Origin: Flavobacteriales bacterium
GTDB taxonomy: Bacteria > Bacteroidota > Bacteroidia > Flavobacteriales > Crocinitomicaceae
Direction: 5' to 3'
Assembly: GCA_947375085.1 (NCBI GenBank)
Contig: CANCEQ010000148.1
Location: 1-7,514 of the forward strand
DNA length: 7,514 bases
Below the pieces are notes generated by a model. The model was not told the origin of the DNA. It did not search any database and saw nothing but the letters and a program-made list of their open reading frames with translations. Below, in pieces: positions 6,400 through 7,514 of this stretch. Made by a program: the position numbers and the translations under genes. The stretch's first letter is position 1. Every line of letters starts with the position of its first letter.

Positions 6400-6987
6400 T
6401 TATTTAATCATTTTCATAAATGTCTTCCACATTATAGATATATCGTGTGAAATTGTAGGATTCGACAAATATTTTTTATTCAACTCTAATTTGGCAGGCA
6501 TAATTTCGTTGATATATGTTTCTTGTGGATTTTCAGACCTTCCTAACAATTCGTTTTCTTCAAAATACTCTAGAGAAGCATAATCTGTGATTCCTGGTTT
6601 TACATTCAAGACATTACGTTGCTCTTCATTATATAAATCAACGTATTCTTTCACTTCAGGTCGCGGACCAACAATACTCATTTGACCAATAAAAACATTT
6701 ATAAATTGAGGAAATTCATCTAACTTGTACTTTCTCAAAAAATATCCAATTTTAGTTATTCGAGCATCTCTCATCCCAACCGTTAATTTCCCACTTTTAT
6801 CAGCATCAACTCGCATTGATCTAAATTTAAACAACTTAAATGGAATATTGTTTTTACCAATTCTTTCTTGTCTATAAAATATCCCTCCCCTGCTTTCAAA
6901 AATGATCAAAAATGAAAAGATCAATCCAAAAGGAAGAAAACAAATCAAAATAAAGCCAGAAACTAGTATGTCAAAAATTCTTTTCAA
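6400..6987 (-). CDS. Undecaprenyl-phosphate sugar phosphotransferase (PglC-like, bacterial sugar transferase family)
   Basis: Membrane-associated enzyme that moves a sugar phosphate from a nucleotide sugar to undecaprenyl phosphate, starting assembly of a glycan. At 195 residues it is the small, catalytic-domain-only form. An N-terminal hydrophobic helix with an internal proline (about 5-30, Pro19 in CLPFG) matches the re-entrant membrane helix of PglC. FYRQERIGKN (37-46), FKFRSM (53-58), KLDEFPQ (88-94) with the catalytic Asp90-Glu91 pair, SIVGPRPE (104-111) and VKPGITDYAS (129-138) follow in family order. The start must be TTG at 6987: the same frame meets a stop about four codons upstream, and no ATG occurs until residue 58, which would lose the membrane helix. 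The TTG overlaps the TGA of the aminotransferase gene (TTGA), indicating translational coupling. The sugar is unknown; an amino sugar fits the neighbour. Confidence 0.95.
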   Translation of the reverse strand: MKRIFDILVSGFILICFLPFGLIFSFLIIFESRGGIFYRQERIGKNNIPFKLFKFRSMRVDADKSGKLTVGMRDARITKIGYFLRKYKLDEFPQFINVFIGQMSIVGPRPEVKEYVDLYNEEQRNVLNVKPGITDYASLEYFEENELLGRSENPQETYINEIMPAKLELNKKYLSNPTISHDISIMWKTFMKMIK

Positions 6988-7514
6988 AGGATAACAGAAT
7001 TAACAGATTTCACAACAGAATCAATAACCTTAGTTATTTGTTCATCAGTTAAATCGTAAAAAACAGGTAAAGAAATTTCTCTCTTAAAATTATCTAATGC
7101 TACAGGATAATTTTTAATATCATATCCCTTATTAACATAAAATGATAACATTGGAACTGGAATAAAATGCACATTCACTGACACGTCTTCATCAAAAATA
7201 CGTTTGATAATTTCATCTCTTTGCTCTTCTGAAGCATTCTTTATTCTTAATGGAAATAGATGATAAGACGAAATCTTTTGATTTGTTTCATATTCAGGTA
7301 ATTCAGCCCAGTCATATTTCGATAATTCAGCATTAAACGCATCAAAAATATACTTTCTTTTTACCAACGTATCGTCTTTGTATCTTTCAAGTTCAATAAG
7401 ACCTATAGCTGCTGAAATATCCGTCATATTGCATTTGTATCCAGCTTCTACAACATCATACTTCCAATTCCCTTTTTGAGTTTTAGCTAATGCATCTTTA
7501 TTTTGTCCGTGTAA
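6984..7514 (-). CDS. DegT/DnrJ/EryC1-family sugar aminotransferase, N-terminus cut by window edge
   Basis: PLP-dependent enzyme that would aminate a 4-keto sugar nucleotide, as PglE does for bacillosamine-type sugars. The frame stays open to the window end, so the Met at 7427 is internal; 176 residues are visible of a usual 360-390. Counting from the edge, LHGQNKDAL opens the piece, and the family hallmark GYKCNMTDISAAIGLIELE spans about residues 25-43. SYHLFPLRI, the substrate-loop region VNVHFIPV, YPVALDNFKREISLP and FYDLTDEQI follow in the usual C-terminal order. The PLP-binding lysine lies in the missing N-terminal half, so activity cannot be judged. The stop overlaps the TTG start of the sugar phosphotransferase, which places both in one operon whose promoter is outside the window. 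The family is secure; the exact sugar is inferred only from the neighbouring PglC-like gene. Confidence 0.95.
   Translation of the reverse strand, partial: LHGQNKDALAKTQKGNWKYDVVEAGYKCNMTDISAAIGLIELERYKDDTLVKRKYIFDAFNAELSKYDWAELPEYETNQKISSYHLFPLRIKNASEEQRDEIIKRIFDEDVSVNVHFIPVPMLSFYVNKGYDIKNYPVALDNFKREISLPVFYDLTDEQITKVIDSVVKSVNSVIL

Noticed and set aside
6984..7427. A complete short gene starting at the Met at 7427
   Set aside because: The frame remains open to the window end, and the residues before this Met (GYKCN, LHGQNKDAL) are conserved aminotransferase sequence, so the Met is internal.

Overview
The window is AT-rich and almost entirely coding. Several signs point to the Bacteroidota, most likely a flavobacterium in the broad sense (order Flavobacteriales): TAnnTTTG-type promoter boxes, no clear Shine-Dalgarno sequences, an S46 dipeptidyl-peptidase, and a SiaB/SiaC pair next to coaE. 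The species cannot be named from this sequence. No tRNA, rRNA, CRISPR array, insertion sequence or convincing factor-independent terminator was seen, and no stretch over 300 bases lacks a gene.

Layout from left to right. (1) 1-1685, minus strand: N-terminal 561 residues of an exported S46 dipeptidyl-peptidase (DPP7/DPP11 type), cut by the window edge before the catalytic serine. (2) 1686-1818: divergent promoter region with a TAnnTTTG box on each strand and an 8-bp inverted repeat. (3) 1819-2460, plus strand: an unrecognised multi-span membrane protein. (4) 4014 down to 2463, minus strand: a compact operon siaB (kinase) - siaC (phosphoprotein) - coaE (dephospho-CoA kinase). (5) 4015-4121: second divergent promoter region. 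(6) 4122-5581, plus strand: a two-gene unit in which a class I SAM methyltransferase and a ZIP-family metal transporter share one base (TAATG). (7) 7514 down to 5578, minus strand: a surface-glycan block of DegT/DnrJ/EryC1 aminotransferase (5' end outside the window), PglC-like phosphoglycosyl transferase and membrane-anchored SGNH/GDSL-type protein.

How the genes work together. The glycan block reads as the end of a polysaccharide or glycoprotein-glycan cluster. The aminotransferase would make an amino-sugar nucleotide, the phosphoglycosyl transferase would load the first sugar phosphate onto undecaprenyl phosphate, and the SGNH protein might add or remove an acyl group outside the inner membrane. 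SiaB and SiaC resemble the kinase and switch protein of the Pseudomonas SiaABCD biofilm network, but neither the phosphatase SiaA nor the diguanylate cyclase SiaD is present here, so the output of the switch is unknown. CoaE is housekeeping (last step of coenzyme A synthesis). The methyltransferase substrate and the transporter metal cannot be fixed from sequence.

Points most worth a second look: the siaBC-coaE operon with no visible SiaA/SiaD; TTG start codons forced on coaE and the sugar transferase; a -7 box only four bases before the methyltransferase ATG, which predicts a leaderless mRNA; a ZIP transporter lacking the usual glutamate in its second metal motif; and the SGNH protein next to the priming transferase. 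Nothing here is clearly a wholly new system; the SiaBC module is the best candidate for undescribed biology.
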